Part shown: positions 33,621-45,500 of the stretch, in pieces | How the letters are laid out: the number at the start of each line of letters is the position of its first letter | Numbering within the stretch: position 1 is the stretch's first letter | Assembly (NCBI GenBank): GCA_036362985.1 | Contig: JAYGXS010000005.1 | Span: 31,171,893 to 31,235,892, forward strand | Source of the DNA: Ligula intestinalis | Taxonomy: Eukaryota; Platyhelminthes; Cestoda; Diphyllobothriidea; Diphyllobothriidae | Direction: 5' to 3' | DNA length: 64,000 nucleotides | Position numbers and translations under genes: made by a program | The notes under the pieces: model-generated | Database searches by the model: none | What the model was told of the DNA's origin: nothing | Seen by the model: only the letters and a program-made list of their open reading frames with translations

Positions 33621-33684
33621 TTGGCTCAAGAACCTGAACACAAGGCAATGATGTAGGTGGCAAGGAAACCTTTTTAATGGCGGT

Positions 33685-34323
33685 TCACGCTCGCCATGTC
33701 ACAGTGTTGTCATTGAAACTTGCGGCATTATATAAGGCAGTCGGTGCGCCCTCAGCATCCTGGTAACACTGCCATTGCTGCGCCCACGACTGCTTATTCG
33801 CAAGAACCGGGAGCCTGCTTATTTCGCAGCTAACCTTAACTGAAGGCCGCGCCACTATCCGCCACCTGTGGATGCGCCAGGTAGCCAGCAGATAGGCTAA
33901 TGGGTGACCGTCCTTTGCTGGGTAATCCGCCTTCCTGGTAACCCTCGATAAGCTGAACCGGTAGGATTGTGTCGTGGGGTCGTCTGGGGAAAGTGTGAAG
34001 CGCACCCCACAGGCACACGAACGAGTGATTGCTGGAGAGAGGACGGGCGGGGCATACCAGGGAAGAAATAAAAACCCAATTTGAATGTTCAATAAAAAAG
34101 TTACGATGGCAAGTTGGGTCGCGTACTCAAAACTTGAGAGAAGACACTTAAAAGTAGCTTTAATATCATCGCTAACCCCCCGCCCGACCAACGGCGAACG
34201 CGTGCATGTAGGGGGACGTGCCCAAACCTCGGGCGAGGTCACTGAGAGACATTTTCCAGTGGTATCACCAAAACCAACTAGAAAGAAGCTTAATAAAGTA
34301 CAAAAGGCAGGGAGATTAGACAA
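33685..34323 (-). other. 212-codon ORF upstream of the LINE
   Basis: An uninterrupted frame just 5' of the endonuclease region on the same strand. It has no domain I know. It may be the 5' region of the LINE that happens to be open, or chance. An AAAATAAATG-like purine stretch is absent, so nothing marks a promoter. Confidence 0.25.
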
Positions 34324-34799
34324 ATTACCCTAATTAAAATTTTTAAGTAAGCGGTAGTTTCCGTGGGTAGTTCAAAAGTCTAAGTTTGCTTAGTTTGCAG
34401 ATTTTAGCAGTTATGGAATGTGTTTGCCTTTGAAAAACCGTTCTGTCTTCCAATGCCACCAGAGAATCCCTGCTAGATCGATAGATGGCGCGCAGAAAAC
34501 CAGAATTGTACAGGTAATACAACCTACTTAAAAATTTAAATAAATAGCTATAATACATATGGACCCAAAAAAGACCGCTAGAGACAACTTCATCGCTGAA
34601 CCCAAGTCAATATTACGTCAATTCCAGGCAAGATTTTTTAAATAAAAACAATGCTACTTACATATTGTGAAAAGTATTTTCACAGTGAAAATGTTTACGG
34701 GTGTACTCTCATGATGCACAGTCATGTAAGCAGTAGGTTATTCGAAAGCACTGCATATTACCCCCATGAAATAAATTGAGAACTAGCCTTTTTATGTTG

Positions 34800-35610
34800 T
34801 CAGGAGGGAAGTTCGAGATTGCGGTGACCATTCTGAGATCTTCTGATAAGGGTTGGAGTCCGTATAGAGTAATTCCTAGCTCAACATTAATATCGCTTCT
34901 TCAAACACTAATGGCCATTCAGACAACCAGGCTAGTTTGACATTTTGCCTGAGGGCCTCCTCCTTATAATATTCAGCAGTCGTTTTTGACCATGTGGTAC
35001 AATGTAGAGATCAGATAGCCCTCCAAATGGAATTGCTCCCCACATCATGTTTGACGGCCTAAACCTTGGAACTTCAACATTTTCAAACATGTTATGACTT
35101 AGAGCCCATAAACGCCCTTCTTGTGGTTTGCGAATAAAACAGTCCATACGGCCATTCATCGGAGAGCACGATTTGTTTACAGTCCCCCTCCTGACCACCT
35201 TAAAGCAGGTCATCCTACTTTTGATCTGTTTTGCTGTTAGTCTATGAGTTTTCCTTTTGTCGTGGGCGGTAAAACCCAAGCTTTCATGCAAATAGTGGTG
35301 CATAGTGGACTTAGAAGACCTCAGATATTTAGCATTCAGTTTCTTTGCAAGTTTCCTTGTGTTTTGCCTTGTCTTACCAATGAATTTTGCATTACTATCT
35401 TTTGAACTGTCCCAAACATTTTCAGCCTTCCAGAGTTCTTCCTTTTTGTGAATGTGCCTGTTCGTTTGTACTGTGACCCCGAATGCTTGACCATTCTGAT
35501 AGATATTTCCACAGCTTAAGCAACCCCACTTGCTTCATCCCAGCCTCCATCATACCTATAGCTTGAGCTGCGGCCTTTGATTTTCGTGCCATCAGAATCT
35601 CAGACACTTT
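34800..35610 (-). pseudogene. Tc1/mariner-like transposase relic
   Basis: Minus strand from 35607: a start MSEILMARKSKAAAQAIGMM (helix-turn-helix region), then TMHHYLHESLGFTAHDKRKT and HRLTAKQIKSRM, the catalytic IVLSDEWPYGLF (in a second frame), PSNMMWGAIPFGGLSDLYIV, and TTAEYYKEEALRQNVKLAW. The motif order (HTH, SDE, MWG, YY) is that of the DDE transposases of this superfamily. At least three frame changes. I could not find the terminal inverted repeats. Confidence 0.72.
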
Positions 35611-36011
35611 TTACTGGTTTACAGTTTTCTATTATTCCTATACTGCTGAAATGTACAGTAAACACTGGGTGCAAAATTTGTTTACTAATAAATTAGCAAC
35701 CAACAAGGTTGAATAATACATAAGTATTGTTGCCAAATATTAAATTATAAAGAAATTTTAGACCTTTTAAAAGGTTCAACTAATTTTAGGATACCTCAGA
35801 TTTTCTCGTTCGCTATTCGTGCATTTCTAACAGAAAAACGTTTTACAAGAAAAGGAACGTGAAAGGTCCCTGTGGTCTTCTTAGCTGAGGAGGACTGGTA
35901 CTAAAGTATTTTGAAAATATTGGCTTAATATAGGTTGAACCCACATACTTTTAGTAGGTTTCGAACTGTGCCTTGTAAAACAGAACTCGACTGATGTCAA
36001 AATACGCAGTA

Positions 36012-36017
36012 TTTATT
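36012..36017 (-). promoter_or_regulatory. Candidate poly(A) signal of the SLC1 gene
   Basis: AATAAA on the minus strand, 288 nt downstream of the transporter stop codon. It is the first canonical hexamer I see after the stop. Confidence 0.4.
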
Positions 36018-36304
36018 AGTGAAAAAGAGAAAAACAAAGTATAAAGCAGGGCCAACAGCAGCTGCAGTTAATTTCGAATGAAGAAAGACGGTGTTGTGCG
36101 CTTTTAAATAGTTGGTCGTTAAAGTAACTAGAATGAAAACAAAATCTACCAACGGTACTCTCTCTCTCTGTCAAATTAAATGAATGATGGTAATGACAAA
36201 CTACAATTAGATTTTATAGGCATTATAATGAATCCAGTGACAAGTTTTGGGGGAATTCTTCATCAATCATTGAAATTGGGTGCTGTTGATCTGCTGGAGA
36301 GAGA

Positions 36305-36542
36305 CTACGCATCAGCCTTTCGTGCATGTTCTTCAAGCTCGATGGGGCGAGCATCGCCATCACAATCACTATTGGCATCAGTATTAGCATCATCTTTGCG
36401 AAGATGATCGGGTAGGTCTTGCGCAATGCACACGCTGGTAAGTCTCCTAGCAGGGTTTACTAGCTGCTTCCTGCAGAGGTGGGCGACCACTCCAGCGCCG
36501 TAAGCATCACCCATCACATTGATAGAAGTTCGGATACGATCT
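36305..36542 (-). CDS. SLC1 last exon (TM8 and cytoplasmic tail), TAG 36305-36307
   Basis: Encodes [27 protein letters not shown], then a long acidic tail with [20 protein letters not shown]. The Arg of DRIRTS and the N...D of NVMGD (substrate and Na+ ligands in the family) are present. The tail shows no PDZ ligand. Acceptor TTTTTTGTAG. Confidence 0.94.
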
Positions 36543-39500
36543 CTACAAAAAACATGAAATATGGTTACTAACTACGTATTAGTTTGTAGTTTTCTCCAAT
36601 GGCTAATCGGAGTGAGCAAGGACCAGCGGGAACATGAATAATAAATGGCTGTCGGACATCAGAGACTAATAAATACCACCTCACCATCAATGGATTAGAA
36701 TGGCTTATGAGACGGCAGAGAAAATAAATACCAATAGTCAGCTGTACGAAGCTTCAATACTTTGTGTATACAAGAGTCCCTTACTCTATTTTCCAGTCCT
36801 CAAAAAACACAGCTAGTTAAATGCATAGGTTAAGGGATGACAAGAGCAAATATCATTGAAAGGGTGCTTTCGATAGACCTGACTCTCGCTGACGAACGTT
36901 CATCGATCGCTAATGGAACTTACTCATCCGGCTCTGCCTTGGGGCTCATTCTTGAGCGTCACTAGCAGTCCCACCCGATGCCAGAACTTACGAGTTTTTG
37001 ATCAGAAGTCTAACGCTCTAACCAGTGAGCCACGAGCTCCTTGTTTTTGCCGCCAATGCTATCTGCCTAGTGCTGACGCTGTAGGTTTGGCGAATGTCCC
37101 AATACGCAACCCTTATCTAGGGACTCGAACGATGAAATCGCTGTGAGCAATCACGTGTAGGAGAAAATGGTACTCAAACACCAGAATTCTATGATCAGGG
37201 GAGGACAGCTAACTTCTGTGTCAGACTCGCAGCGATCGACTCTCTTCCATCCTCCCGATTTGATCTCTCCTTCAGCATTGCGATTGGTTGAATGTCAACA
37301 GACTAGTCTCTGAACATTCCATGCCACGGTCTGCGTCAGTGAAGTTTGAGGTTTATACACACCCAAACATTGCCACAAATAGAGCATAGGCATTTTTAGG
37401 AAGTTTCTTGAGATTTTGTCAAGATAACACTCCTAAAAAGCAGTTAACATGGGCCTCCTAGCAAACAAGTAGCATAAGAGCACCCCTTAGTATGGACTTA
37501 AATTTAGCGTTAAGGGTCGGTTTAGAGATAAGCTTAGGGCTATGGCTAAAGTTAAGTTTAGTGCAAGTGTGCAGGTTGGCAAACAGATGTAGGTGAACTT
37601 CCTTAAATGAAGTGCAATTCAACATGTATTGTGAAGGGGTGTTTCTTGTCCCTTTTCTGTGAGCGAGCGGGAGGAATGCAAATAATTGATTTCCACTTTG
37701 TCTTCTAGTTATCACATGTTGCTTTATTTCCACCGTAATCATCGAGCACTTTCGGTAAAAACTCCACAAGAGAGGATTGGAATAATAAAAAATGCATAAA
37801 GAAGCTTTTTCGAACAGAGAATGCAATAAATTGCATGCAAGTTAAGCAGGGAATCCTTAAGCTAACTAAGCTACCTTGATTGTATATCACAGTGATCCAT
37901 ATGGGTTCCTTTAAAAAACATTAAGGTAATGGCATATATTTCGCCCATTATTGCAAAAGCTCGAGAATCCAGGAAAGGCTGTTGATATGCTACAAAAAAC
38001 TTACAGCATCCAATCGACAGCCAAGATCAGTGTGATGTCGTTAACTGGAAGACCCACGGAGGTTAAAACCAGCACCATGGTAACCAATCCGGCACTGGGC
38101 ACAGAAGCGGCTCCAATGGCAGCAAGCGTGGCCGTTATACTGAAAAGGAAGAAACAAAATATGATGCTTAGTGTTTTGCAGAGGCCCACAGGACTGAGAG
38201 TAGGATAGAATGATTTGGAGATGTGTCCTGACGTATGAGGAAGCGTTCGGAAGAAGAGATTCTCAACAAAAAGGCACACTACACGACAGAGTACTTTTAG
38301 TTCCGTTTGGCGTCTGTGGCCAGTACTATTACACTTCAACGAAGAAACTTCGATTTGGTTTCTTCAGCAAGCTAAGCAGCAACTGAACCAACAGTGATAA
38401 CCCATCTAATCTTCCTTTGTGGTAGTCCTCCTTTCCCTTACAGTAAATGTTTTTGAGAGGGGGCAACTTGGTTAAATGGGACAGTTTATAGCGGGAGTGA
38501 AAGATGATGCTGGTAACTTAGGCAGTTGGTATACGTTAACCAGCAGTTCTGCTATCGCGAAAAATGATGCCCACCCGTGTCCCAGGGCATGAAAGGTGCA
38601 GAGACGGTGATTTGCGCGTGGATAAGTTTACAGTGATAGCCGGTTTGCCCGCATACATTGAACTCTCTCCTCCTCTGCCACCTTGGCCTGATGAAAGTAT
38701 AGAAACTACACACCTGAATGCGAGCTCGGGCGCACTGGCTGATAATCATGCCACCCACGACCTAGTTTTTGCTTAGGTTATCAGATTTTAAGGGCGTCTC
38801 AAATCTCATCAGTTGGGAAATGCCATTGAGGCCACATTCAGAAGGAGTCTCTGAGCCCGACTGTCCATCCTAAGAGGACTGAGGTATCCAGTTCGTTGGC
38901 AGCCTTGCATACTGCGATTTCTAGCGCGTAATGATAAATTCAAGCGCATCAGGTGCATTTTACTGAGGAATGCGCTGATACAGTACAGCCTCGAATTCGG
39001 GTAACATGCCGATATATGTGAAAGATTAATACCCTTTCTGCACAACCGATAAATGCTTGCCCCGGTTCAAACTAGCTCAAATGCTAGGTCTGAGGTTTGT
39101 GGAAGTCTGCAGCTAAGTGCACTTCTGGCTGAATGTGTGCTTTCCCGAAAGTCGAGATCACGTGACGCTTGACATGGTGTGTATACAACGGACAGAAAGG
39201 CAATGCACGCCTGGGATGCTGCAAACTCCTTTGGCACATTAATAGCTTTTTACTACTACTCACTTGCTTCACCCGCTAGTGACACCATTTTCGCGGTGTC
39301 ATTTTTCATAAAGTACACGAAGCAAGCGAACTCAATTTCCTTCTGTGCTGAAAAGATTAAATCTTGTTTTTTTATAAATACAAGACCTTTTAGCACCCCA
39401 TCTCATCCGCTGTCTGAAATCCAAACTGCCAACAACGCTGAAACATTTCAAACAGGGGGATACGAAGTGTGTGTAGCTAGTGGGACTATCGAATACAGAC

Positions 39501-42500
39501 GTCCATCAGCGAAATTAACTACGTAAAGGAAGTTTAGTGTGAAATAATCTTGTATAAGGATGTCACCGTTTGTTGGCATTAATTTATCTACCCAAGCTTG
39601 CAAATCCAACGTGAATGATGAGTTCTCCCAAACTTGGGCCTCTCTATATGGGCGGTCAATTTTATCCAGAACGGCTTGGGGTCGCGTCTATAATTGGGTA
39701 AATAGGAAACCGCAGTTGCTTTTGTCATTCACGGCGGATAACAAAGTCCCCCCTCCCGTTAATCCGACCGTGGCGTTGGACGAGAACGTTATGTGTAACA
39801 AGTGAGCACATATGACCACTCACTCTGGAAAATTTGTCTACACAGTCTTACCTGATGGTGATCAGTTGGCCGATCGATAGGGTAATTTCGTTTATTTGTG
39901 CTATAAAAATGCAGGCCACAGCTTCGTAGAGTGCCGTTCCATCCATGTTCACTGTCGCGCCGATAGGCAAGACGAAACGTGTCACGCGGGCATCGATTCC
40001 AAGAGTCTCCTCCAAGCACCTGCAGATTAAAAGCGGATAGAAATGGATAAGGAGGGGGAAGGGGAAGTATAAGGACTAATTTTCATTGGGTCATGTGGAC
40101 CAAATTAGCAGTTTTTTTGGATCGCAAGCTAACCTTGAATAATTTTGGGGTGCGCACATGAATTTTTTTTGTAATTTTCCTTTGACAACAAGCAATTAAT
40201 GAAATATGTCTTTACAGATAAATCCGGCAGGCTATCTCAACATGGACTATATTTTTAATTGAGCATTAGATTACTTAGGTCATAGTGATGAAGAGTTACA
40301 CAAACACTCGTTGATGAACGTTCATCGATCACTAACGGAACTCACTCATCCCGCTCTGCCTTGAGGCTCGTTCTCGAGTCCCGTCAGCAGCCACAAAGCG
40401 GCGAGCAGTCCCGGCAGATAGCATTGCCGGCAAAAGCAAAGGAGAATAGGATGTTCGTTTAGCTTTCGCACTATCTGACATTATTCATGGATATTTAATG
40501 CATAATTACTTCATATACACTGGAGATTGTTTAGCGACGATCTTATATATGAGTCCTTATTTTTTATTTCATAAAATATCTTCACGTTTGAGAAAGGTAG
40601 AAATTTTTTTAAGGATGCCGTTTCAAGCTGAACTTAATCCAACTTTTAAGAGATAAGTTAATGTTAAAGCTGGATTAAAGACTAAGGTTAAGGAGTCCCC
40701 ACCGCCAAACGCGTTACAAACTCTAACCTTCGTTAACCAATAAACGCTGACTTCATGTTTTCCGCCAGTTTGCACCCTCCTTATTCGACTGTTGCGCATT
40801 TCGCGTCTGCTTCAGCGCCCCACTCTCGCAATAAAACAAGCCTGTGCTAGAAATTCCAGTATTCTCAATGTCTTCCACATACTCTGCACATTAACTCGTC
40901 CATTTGCCACGTTGAGAAAATGTAATATTACAAACCTTCTCGTTTTATTGGAGCCACTGCGCTCTATTTTCTCAAGGCCAAAGATTTAGGGCAGGAATTT
41001 TCTAGAGTAAGCCCACAGGTCCACAATATTTTTCATAAAGCACACACTCTTACACACACTGAACGGGCTCATCGTGTAACTCTAGAAAGTGTGCAAGCAG
41101 CACTTTCCTTTTGGTTGTCTTAGAAAAAGAGGTAGAGGAAAAAGCTGCAACCACCCTTAATTTTAAAATATCACTTGTTCATACGTGGCATTCTTTGCGG
41201 TCTCAAACTCTTGAGAATTATTGAGATGTTTGTCCAATTTTTCAGTTAGCCAAGTGTACACAGCTTCAGGATTCTCAATTTTAAAGTATATGATTTGGTC
41301 TAGATCGATTACATCAATTTATGAACGCCAAGAAGCGACTTCGTAGTAGTACGAAACGCTAAAGAAGCCAGCCTAGGTCGATATCTATGTGGTGTCATGA
41401 GACAAAGTAGGTGATTTTGCACAAAAGCAGAAATAAAACGAGAAACGGGACTAACATGAAATTTGTAGCACACTTATATAAATGAAATATCTATATATAA
41501 CGCCATTCGTTTCCGATGCAGATCGTTTCAAACGCCTACTTCATTTCCTAATCTGAGGTTGGTCAAGACGTTGTTCAAAGGTATGAAACACCCCAGCTCT
41601 ATCCTCGGTAGCGAAACGAGCGTTCAATTTTCACACAACCATATGTTATATGTTTTCTGCTCCTGCCTCTGATGATGAATCCGCGACGGATGTCGAAACG
41701 TCAGGCGAATAAACGTTTTGTCCCAGCGATCGAATCATCTTCTTCTCAGATCGAATAATCTCGGTTTTTTCAACTCGTCCACCTCAGCAGCTGTCAGCTG
41801 CCTTTTATAGGACCGGAAAATCACGCCAGATAGAAGAATTTTCTGGGATTTCTTTTATGGTCAAATCTATTGAAATCATGAACATGTACAATCAGACCAT
41901 TTCTGATTTGTCGGTAACAGGAATGAAGCAACATTAAAACAGACAACCAATATAGGCAGTACAGAGGCTTCAACTCGGAGGCCGATGAACCCCTGCTAGA
42001 GCTTAGGCGGGCGTCTTTGCCCATGGCTTCCACGCCTGCACAATTAACCCCATAGACTTCCAAATAAAGAATGCAAACAAACTACCTGGATTAGTTAGGT
42101 TCAAGTTGACGAAATCATAGCCTATTGTTCTCCCTGTTACCATCACTCTCTTCACAATACTTGAGAAGTTTCTTCTACAATTCTTAAAGTGAGTCTGGTG
42201 AGGTGTTTCAAGGTCCCATTCAGGACCCATTGCCCATTCCCTCATCTCTTCAATTCTCCTTAAGAATGGAAAGCAGACGAAAAATAAAGGTTTTTAGTCC
42301 CCATTGCCTGGGAACCATCACTCGAGCAAAGTACACCTGCCACGTCTCGAATGCCATCGTCTTCATTTGCTCCGTTAATATCAGAAGAATACTCTGCCAT
42401 CCAGAAAAAAGTACTGCGGCTAGTAGTTAACGCATTGTGGATCCCATGCTGCTATTCTGTAACAACGCCACCTTCCTCCTGAACCGGAAAAATTAGAGGT

Positions 42501-45500
42501 CACCTCAAAACGTGACTGAACACTGGCCAAAAAGAAATAGGCATTGTTTTGGCCCTTCTGGGACTCAATCCGCATCGTCAGAGAAAGAAGTATGCAGAAC
42601 AGACAAGATGTGCCGCTACAGGTAATAGCGAGTGACTGACGCCAGGTAAGACATCATTGAGATTGGCCTGATCGGATCTGCTCACTGCCAGACCAGCGAT
42701 ATTTTGACTATATTCAAAAACGAATTAGCGTTTTTTCCAGCCCAGTTGCAAGTAAATTGTCGCGGAAGTTTATACCCCAAATCTACTGTTTAAAGACCTC
42801 GGCTGTGAAATGAAATGACCAGTGTACCTAAGTGAACCGAAATAAGGATATTAGTTGATCTAAATTCCATCAGTTCCTACTTACTGACTTGTCTATTCTT
42901 ACCGTTCCAAGACTGGAGATAAACTAAGTCTCCTTTTTGAATTAAAAGTCTTCTTTGACTTTCGAGCCTTTTGTTAGGTCTAAAGAAAAGGCCATTAACA
43001 CCTAAAATTGAAAGCCGACAGTTAAGGCGTTTAGTTCCGCTGACTTCAGGAAGCACGGAACTCTCAAGCGAAAAATTTGATGTGGGACGGTATCCAGATA
43101 ACCGGCTGCATAAATTTCATCCTCGTGCCAAACCTCTGCACCCTTACAGTAAAAATTGCAAGGAGAACGAGGGAGAGACGCGATGTGTGACTCCAGAATT
43201 TGAAGCGGAGCACGTGTATTCTAGATTCATCTGTTCCCTTACCTAGTAAAATAGATTATCGATTACACAGCAGGTTTTATTTGTACAAACAAATTTTTGA
43301 AAAACTTTTCAATTCCTTTCTGTCTTTGTACCATAAACAGAAGGTGCGATAGACCTGAACTAGTGTTCCTCGCTCCCACTGAAAGCCCCCCCCCCAGTTA
43401 ACCGGAAAAAGAATACCTTGTCTTTAACACACCATCCCAAATTATATCTATAAATTCACGTGCACTTGCAGATACAAGTACATTGGGCGTACGCAAAGGC
43501 ACTTGGCGACCAAAGTCATGAAACATTTGCCTAATTGGCTTTTTAAACCTGAAAACAAAGTACTACGGTCCTCCTTTACAAAATATCTGCTGGAGAGTGG
43601 GCACTCTGTTGACCTCAAAACAGATTTCCGGCTTCTTGTTCGAGCATGAACAAACCGGACCCTGCTCTACATGGAAGCAATTTATATACGGCGGTCAGCT
43701 CATGTCGTTAATCTCCAACTGCCCTACTAATCGCATGCCTGCATTAAAGCAAGCTTTGATTTTTGTTAATTTCTCTCTTTACTTCTCCTTCCTGTATCCC
43801 AAGCTTAAAGATAAAATTATTATTGACTATTCGCCGCATTAATAAGTGACATTGCTGGTATATATTGATTCGGTTTGAATTTTAACTGCCGTGTTCCTTC
43901 GTTGTTATCTAATTCATACAAAGACAGGATGAATTTGAAAAGCTGTCGCGAAATTTGTTTGTATAAATAAATCTTGCTGTGTACGCTTGCTTTAAATGCG
44001 TACGTAGCAAACAATGCCTTAAATTCATAGATTAAAATCGGTACGCACTAGCAAACATGTCTGCGGCACTGTGGTAAGGACGACATTCTTCTCAAAGGGT
44101 GCAACCACAGCTGACTGTAGAGAATTTTCATAGTCGTGTGAACAAAACAAGGAATCCAAATCCCTGCGGCTTACTTGAATGTGATCGGAAGGGTGGCCGA
44201 ACTGGATGCCGTGCCCAGAGCCATAAAAAAGGCCTGGAAAAGTCCCTTGAAGTAGACGAATGGGTTTTTGCGACAAACCAAGAAGTAGATGCCCATGAGA
44301 GTGACGAAGAGATGAAGGAACAGTCCACTGATCACAGTCAGCATGTAAAGTCCCAGACCCGCCGCCGTTCCAGCCAGATCCTGCAGTCCGAGGATTTTTC
44401 CGATGATGAGAAAGACGATACCGACGGGAGCATACCTGAAAAGAAAGGAGGGGTGTCTTTAAGTTAACCATTTTAAAGGGCTAGCACTGATCCAAGATAA
44501 AAAAATAAACTTGAAGCATACAGTGGAGCTCTTCGGGTGACGAGCAGCCCTCACCTACGAGCATTTCAGGTAAAAAGCGAGCCACTAGTAGAAATCGTAT
44601 TTCGATTGACAAGCTTTCGTTCATTTAACGAGCAGTCAGTGTGTGGGTGTGTATCTGCCTGTCTCCGCCTTCGAGTCTTGCTCCCCGGGGCTCGATACCG
44701 GAACGGATTAAACTCGTTAACCCAGCTTCCACTATATATGCAGGTGACCCAGTTGTGAGAGATTCAGTGGCATCAGTGGGATTCGAACCCAAGCCAGCAA
44801 GGGGAAGACTTTGTTTGGGCCAATGCTCTAGCCGACTGAATTATTGAGTCCCCACCGCGAGCTGTGAATTTACTCATACCTGGGTCGATTTATGCCTCCA
44901 GCCTACCGCAACGTATGAAACCTACTAATTCTAATTTAGTAAGTTGACTGCACAAGCAGAATTTTGTAAGCAGTCAATCTTACTTCCACCAGATGACTAA
45001 CAAACACGTTTAAATAGTAGGTAAGGTTTATTAGGAGGGATTAAGAGTTTGAACTGCCATCAAAGTACATTAAATGTGTAGTGTAGAGTGAGTAAGATGC
45101 AACGCAAGTCTGTTCCACAACAAACAACACTGCTAAGTCCGCTTCATGTTGCAGAGTGGGGCGTCAAAATACGTGGCATTCGAACAGCGATTCTTCAATT
45201 CTTCTATCAAAGGCAGTCTGATGACTCCAGGTCGCTAAATGACTGTCCCTATGTTCATTATGCTGACGATATGTTCGGACTGGGAGGACTGGTAGATTTG
45301 AATAATTAATGTGACCCAGTTATGGGAAATTCAGTGGCCTCGATGGGGAAATTCGAACCTACACCAGCAAGAAAAGAAGGCTTTAGTACAGCCAACACTC
45401 TAGCCAAGTAAACTAGGAGGTGCCACTGGGAGCCGTGAGTTCAATCACAATTTGGTTAATTTACCCCTCCAGTATACTGTAACGTATGAAACTCACAAAT

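Larger units (their letters stand above)
28380..33640 (-). mobile_element. RTE-like LINE, interrupted by three later insertions
   Basis: Pieces of one element in order on the minus strand: endonuclease (33620-32339), RT (31966-31030), C-terminus (29511-29043) and tail (28532-28380). They are split by an insert at about 30838-31028, a PLE inverted dimer (29512-30822) and an insert at 28533-29042. The reading frame closes across each insert: DDI continues as VSRINAAR, and RHSI continues as FGLRRWRKDW. The end near 28382 has AAGTACAAGTAAG, in keeping with the short tails of RTE elements. RTE assignment is by motif order and memory of flatworm elements. Confidence 0.8.

Noticed and set aside
33685..34323. 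212-codon ORF as an independent host gene
   Set aside because: It abuts the LINE on the same strand and shows no domain, so a LINE 5' region is more likely.
44099..44467. Plus-strand ORF of 122 codons and minus-strand ORF 44025-44471
   Set aside because: Both are off-frame shadows of the SLC1 exon 44175-44435, whose true frame encodes [12 protein letters not shown].
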